DNA from: Bacilli bacterium
GTDB lineage: Bacteria; Bacillota; Bacilli; Tumebacillales; JAQBPP01
Assembly (NCBI GenBank): GCA_028287455.1
Contig: JAQBPP010000060.1
Location: forward strand, 1 to 8,992
Direction of reading: 5' to 3'
Length of the DNA: 8,992 bases
Notes under the pieces: generated by a model
Seen by the model: only the letters and a program-made list of their open reading frames with translations
Told to the model about the DNA's origin: nothing
The model's database searches: none
Shown: piece after piece, positions 6,689 through 8,992 of the stretch
How the letters are laid out: each line of letters begins with the position of its first letter
Numbering within the stretch: position 1 is the first letter of the stretch
Position numbers and translations under genes: made by a program

Positions 6689-7531
6689 TTGATTATCGAT
6701 GAGATTAAGCGAACCGCAGTCGCTGCTGCAAGGCAAGCGGGCGCTTTGATAAAAGAGAAAAGCGGCAAAAGCACTACACAGACTTTAAAATCAAACGCGT
6801 TTGACTTGGTGACTGAAGTAGATAAAGAATGCGAACAGTTAATCAGGGCCTATGTGCAGAAGTCATTTCCAGACCACTCTATTTTGGGTGAAGAGGCGGT
6901 CGAACCAGGCTCATACGCATCTGAACAAGCGGTGAAACAAATGCAGTATGCAGAATATCTTTGGGTCATTGATCCGATCGATGGGACGACGAATTTTATC
7001 CACGGGTTTCCGGCATCGGTGGTTTCAATCGGCATCGCGCATCAAGGTGTTTTAATTGCCGGAGTCATCTATGATCCGTATCGCGACGAACTGTTCACGG
7101 CGGGGCGGGAGCAAGGTGCATGCTTGAATGGGCAGAGAATTCAGGTGTCTGGGGAGGCTGCGCTGCAGCAATCGATCCTGGCTACTGGCTTGCCCACTGC
7201 GACCCAGGCAAGAAGCACGAATATGGTGGGGCTTGCGAGCCTCGCACACCACATACGAGCAGTGCGCAGTGTGGGTTCTGCAGCGCTGCATATGGCTTAT
7301 GTAGCTGCCGGGCGATTAAGCGGCTTTTGGGAGATTGATTTAAACGCCTGGGATTTATCAGCGGGCAGTCTGTTGGTTCAGGAAGCGGGCGGTAGAGTGA
7401 CGGATACCAAAGGGGAGGATTATCACCTGGGTGTCCGTCATATTGTTGCCACCAATGGGCGCATTCATAGTGAATTACTGCACGTTTTAAACGAATGGAA
7501 CGCAACTGGGTATGAGGAGACTGAACAATGA
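6689..7531 (+). CDS. Inositol monophosphatase family protein
   Basis: Magnesium-dependent, lithium-sensitive-type phosphatase of the IMPase/FIG superfamily, expected in the cytoplasm. Family members hydrolyse myo-inositol phosphates, other sugar or polyol phosphates, histidinol phosphate or PAP; which one applies here cannot be told from motifs. From TTG 6689 it has 280 residues, normal for the family. Metal-binding motifs are complete: G67-E68-E69, D95-P-I-D98-G-T-T-N102-F-I-H-G-F-P, and W221-D222-L-S-A-G226 followed by LLVQEAGG. The N-terminus (IIDEIKRTAVAAARQAGALI) is the usual first helix, supporting the TTG start. The stop overlaps the next start in an ATGA junction, so the gene is translationally coupled to the MFS transporter. 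The B. subtilis YktC/SuhB group is the nearest comparison I would suggest. Confidence 0.93.
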   Translation: MIIDEIKRTAVAAARQAGALIKEKSGKSTTQTLKSNAFDLVTEVDKECEQLIRAYVQKSFPDHSILGEEAVEPGSYASEQAVKQMQYAEYLWVIDPIDGTTNFIHGFPASVVSIGIAHQGVLIAGVIYDPYRDELFTAGREQGACLNGQRIQVSGEAALQQSILATGLPTATQARSTNMVGLASLAHHIRAVRSVGSAALHMAYVAAGRLSGFWEIDLNAWDLSAGSLLVQEAGGRVTDTKGEDYHLGVRHIVATNGRIHSELLHVLNEWNATGYEETEQ

Positions 7532-8724
7532 CACAGCTTTCAGCAAGCAAAGAGTACAGAATTCCTTTGTTTTGTATTGTCACGATGCTTTATTGGTTTT
7601 CTATGTACACCTATGTGCCGATTCTGGCAGCCTATGTGGAGCAGTTGGGGGCTTCTCATAAAATGGCGGGCATTATTGTCGGTTCTTACGGCTTCACGCA
7701 AATGCTGTTGCGCATTCCGGTAGGCGTATATTCTGATCACCTGCATAAAAGAAGACTCTTCATAAATTTCGGATTGTTTTTCACGCTGTTAAGCGGCATT
7801 GGATTATGGTTGTCAAAAGACCTTAGTTTCATTTTGCTGTTTCGTGCATTGGCAGGGGCGGCTGCTGCCACCTGGGTCGATTTCACTATTTTATTTACCA
7901 GCTATTACAAGAAGGAAGAAACCACTAAAGCAATTGGTACGATCAGTTTCTACAATTCGATTGCACAAATGGCTGCTATGCTGCTCGGAGGGTATCTGGC
8001 CGAAAAAGTCAGTTGGCAATCCCCGTTTGCTGCAGGTGCTGCAGTGGGGCTTATTGGGTTGATCGGCTCGTTTTTTCTAGTTGAGAAATATGAAGAAAGT
8101 GCAAACAAGCTTTCGGTGAAAGAATTGGTTCATGTGATCACAGATCGAAGTTTGCTTGTAGTATCGCTGCTGGCGATCTTATCGCAATTGCTCACATTTG
8201 CAACCGTTTTTGGTTTTACTCCTGTGTTTGCTGAGAATTTAGGCGTATCGAAGTTTCAAATGGGGTTGTTAACTGTTTTCTCTTCATTGCCTACTGCAAT
8301 CGCTTCCTTAATTGGCGGTCGCTATCTGGCACAGAAAATGGGTGAAAGAGCTGTGATTACATGGGGATTTCTCTTAATGGGCATCTTTACAATTACGATC
8401 CCTTTCACTACAGGCTTCTGGCTGTTGATCGTCACTCAAGCGCTGTCGGGCTTAGGCAGAGGATTGTCGTTTCCACTTCTGATGGCGCTCAGTATCAAAA
8501 ACACTCCTGTCCAGAAGCGTGCGACGGCAATGGGATTTTTCCAGGCCATTTATGGACTTGGCATGTTTGTCGGTCCCGTTCTGATGGGCTTCATGGGTGA
8601 TATGGTCAGCTTAAAAGAGGGATTTATTTTGATAGGCGTAATAAGCTGTTTGACCGCTTTGCTTTCTCAACTTTTTATCCAAAAGAGCAAAGGGCAGTCG
8701 GGTCAAGTGGCGCAAATTGGATAA
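7528..8724 (+). CDS. Major facilitator superfamily (MFS) transporter
   Basis: Secondary transporter of 398 residues with about 12 hydrophobic segments. The loop after the second segment has the MFS motif A pattern G66-V-Y-S-D70-H-L-H-K-R75-R76. Arg106 (FRALAGAAAATW) lies in the fourth segment as in the MFS_1 group. The second half has LGRGLSFPLLMAL followed by a QKRATAMGFFQ loop and a Gly-rich GLGMFVGPVLMGF segment, typical of drug/metabolite antiporter-like members. Substrate unknown; family membership alone allows export of a drug, sugar or small metabolite. GAGGAG at 7514-7519 gives a good SD about 8 bases before ATG 7528, inside the end of the phosphatase gene, and the 4-base overlap indicates coupled translation. 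No clear terminator follows it before the riboswitch. Confidence 0.92.
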   Translation: MTQLSASKEYRIPLFCIVTMLYWFSMYTYVPILAAYVEQLGASHKMAGIIVGSYGFTQMLLRIPVGVYSDHLHKRRLFINFGLFFTLLSGIGLWLSKDLSFILLFRALAGAAAATWVDFTILFTSYYKKEETTKAIGTISFYNSIAQMAAMLLGGYLAEKVSWQSPFAAGAAVGLIGLIGSFFLVEKYEESANKLSVKELVHVITDRSLLVVSLLAILSQLLTFATVFGFTPVFAENLGVSKFQMGLLTVFSSLPTAIASLIGGRYLAQKMGERAVITWGFLLMGIFTITIPFTTGFWLLIVTQALSGLGRGLSFPLLMALSIKNTPVQKRATAMGFFQAIYGLGMFVGPVLMGFMGDMVSLKEGFILIGVISCLTALLSQLFIQKSKGQSGQVAQIG

Positions 8725-8777
8725 AATTGGTTTAAATTGAGAAGAGGAATTTTGAATCCGATATCGAAACTAGTATT

Positions 8778-8893
8778 CAGCCGAATCCAGTGGAATTAAT
8801 CGCTGGTACGGGGGACTTCTTTTTGGGGTGAATCATCTTTGATGTAGGGAAAAAACCTCTTCCCGAACCCGTCAACTAACCTCGGAGGCAGCA
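8778..8893 (+). ncRNA. ydaO/yuaA-type cyclic di-AMP riboswitch aptamer
   Basis: The conserved blocks of this aptamer class appear in order: GCCGAATCC (8780-8788), GGTACGGGGGAC (8805-8816), TTTTTGGGGTGAATC (about 8820-8834), GTAGGGA (8844-8850), TCCCGAACCCGTCAACTAAC (8861-8880) and CTCGGAGGC (8881-8889). GGGA (8847-8850) pairs with TCCC (8861-8864), and GCC (8780-8782) with GGC (8887-8889) forms the short closing helix. The class senses c-di-AMP and generally lowers expression of cell-wall hydrolase, osmolyte or potassium-transport genes when the ligand is high. Here the aptamer ends almost at the Shine-Dalgarno of the next gene with no terminator between them, which points to control of translation initiation. 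I see no convincing promoter in 8725-8777. Identification rests on recalled consensus, but the match is extensive. Confidence 0.93.
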
Positions 8894-8905
8894 GGAGGAG
8901 AACTA

Positions 8906-8992
8906 GTGAATCGGATTCAAAAGGGTTTTTTTGTCATGGGCACTTTATGTGCGCTTTCATCTGCCTCGCTTTCAGCACAAGCATCTGACTAC
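8906..8992 (+). CDS. Secreted protein under c-di-AMP riboswitch control, 3' partial (probable cell-wall hydrolase)
   Basis: Only 29 codons lie inside the window. GTG 8906 follows AGGAGG (8893-8898) by 7 bases. The peptide is a standard signal sequence: charged start (MNRIQKG), hydrophobic core (FFVMGTLCALSSASL) and a likely signal peptidase I site after SAQA, giving a mature protein beginning SDY. Genes directly behind ydaO-type riboswitches in Firmicutes very often encode exported LysM, NlpC/P60 or resuscitation-factor-like wall hydrolases, and a mature end of this kind is common just before a LysM domain. That identity is inferred from context; no catalytic domain is visible here. Confidence 0.72.
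   Translation, partial: MNRIQKGFFVMGTLCALSSASLSAQASDY

Noticed and set aside
7182..7583. 133-codon minus-strand frame across the phosphatase-MFS junction
   Set aside because: It is antisense to two well-supported coupled genes and has no recognisable domain.
8725..8777. Promoter for the riboswitch transcript
   Set aside because: TTGAGA (8737-8742) has only GATATC at 17 bases, and TAGTAT (8771-8776) has no -35 at proper distance and would place the start inside the aptamer. Neither is good enough to call.
1..8992. Mobile elements, CRISPR arrays, tRNA or rRNA genes
   Set aside because: No transposase or integrase reading frame, no regularly spaced direct repeats and no tRNA or rRNA signature sequences were recognised.

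Overview
This window comes from an endospore-forming, low-to-moderate-GC Firmicute of the Bacillales or Alicyclobacillaceae kind. The evidence is a clear spoIIP, strong GGAGG-type ribosome binding sites, frequent TTG/GTG starts, B. subtilis YcgR/YcgQ-type proteins and a ydaO/yuaA-type c-di-AMP riboswitch. I cannot name a genus from the sequence. Every gene I can support is on the + strand, and the long minus-strand frames are shadows of these genes.

Layout: (1) 1-1025, the C-terminal bulk of an alginate-lyase-family polysaccharide lyase whose start lies before the window, followed by an imperfect terminator. (2) 1167-3230, a bifunctional class A penicillin-binding protein with a Gln/Asn-rich tail, closed by a strong terminator. 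(3) 3321-5365, a sigma-A-like promoter, a 12-codon leader ORF, and a two-gene unit: a YraQ/YcgR-type (UPF0718) permease and a YcgQ-type (UPF0703, DUF1980) membrane protein with a His-rich loop, together probably a metal-related transport system. (4) 5368-6595, spoIIP with a candidate sigma-E promoter and a terminator. (5) 6689-8724, an inositol-monophosphatase-family enzyme overlapping an MFS transporter by 4 bp. (6) 8778-8992, a c-di-AMP riboswitch directly in front of a secreted protein, probably a cell-wall hydrolase, cut off by the window end.

Cell-envelope biology recurs. There is peptidoglycan synthesis (class A PBP), peptidoglycan hydrolysis during engulfment (SpoIIP) and a c-di-AMP-controlled exported protein. 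These are separate transcription units rather than one pathway. I see no mobile element, CRISPR array, tRNA or rRNA. The points most worth checking are the substituted motifs in the PBP glycosyltransferase domain (a catalytic Glu replaced by Gln), the leader ORF and His-rich partner of the permease, and the unusually tight packing of the riboswitch against its gene's Shine-Dalgarno. I found no convincing wholly new system.
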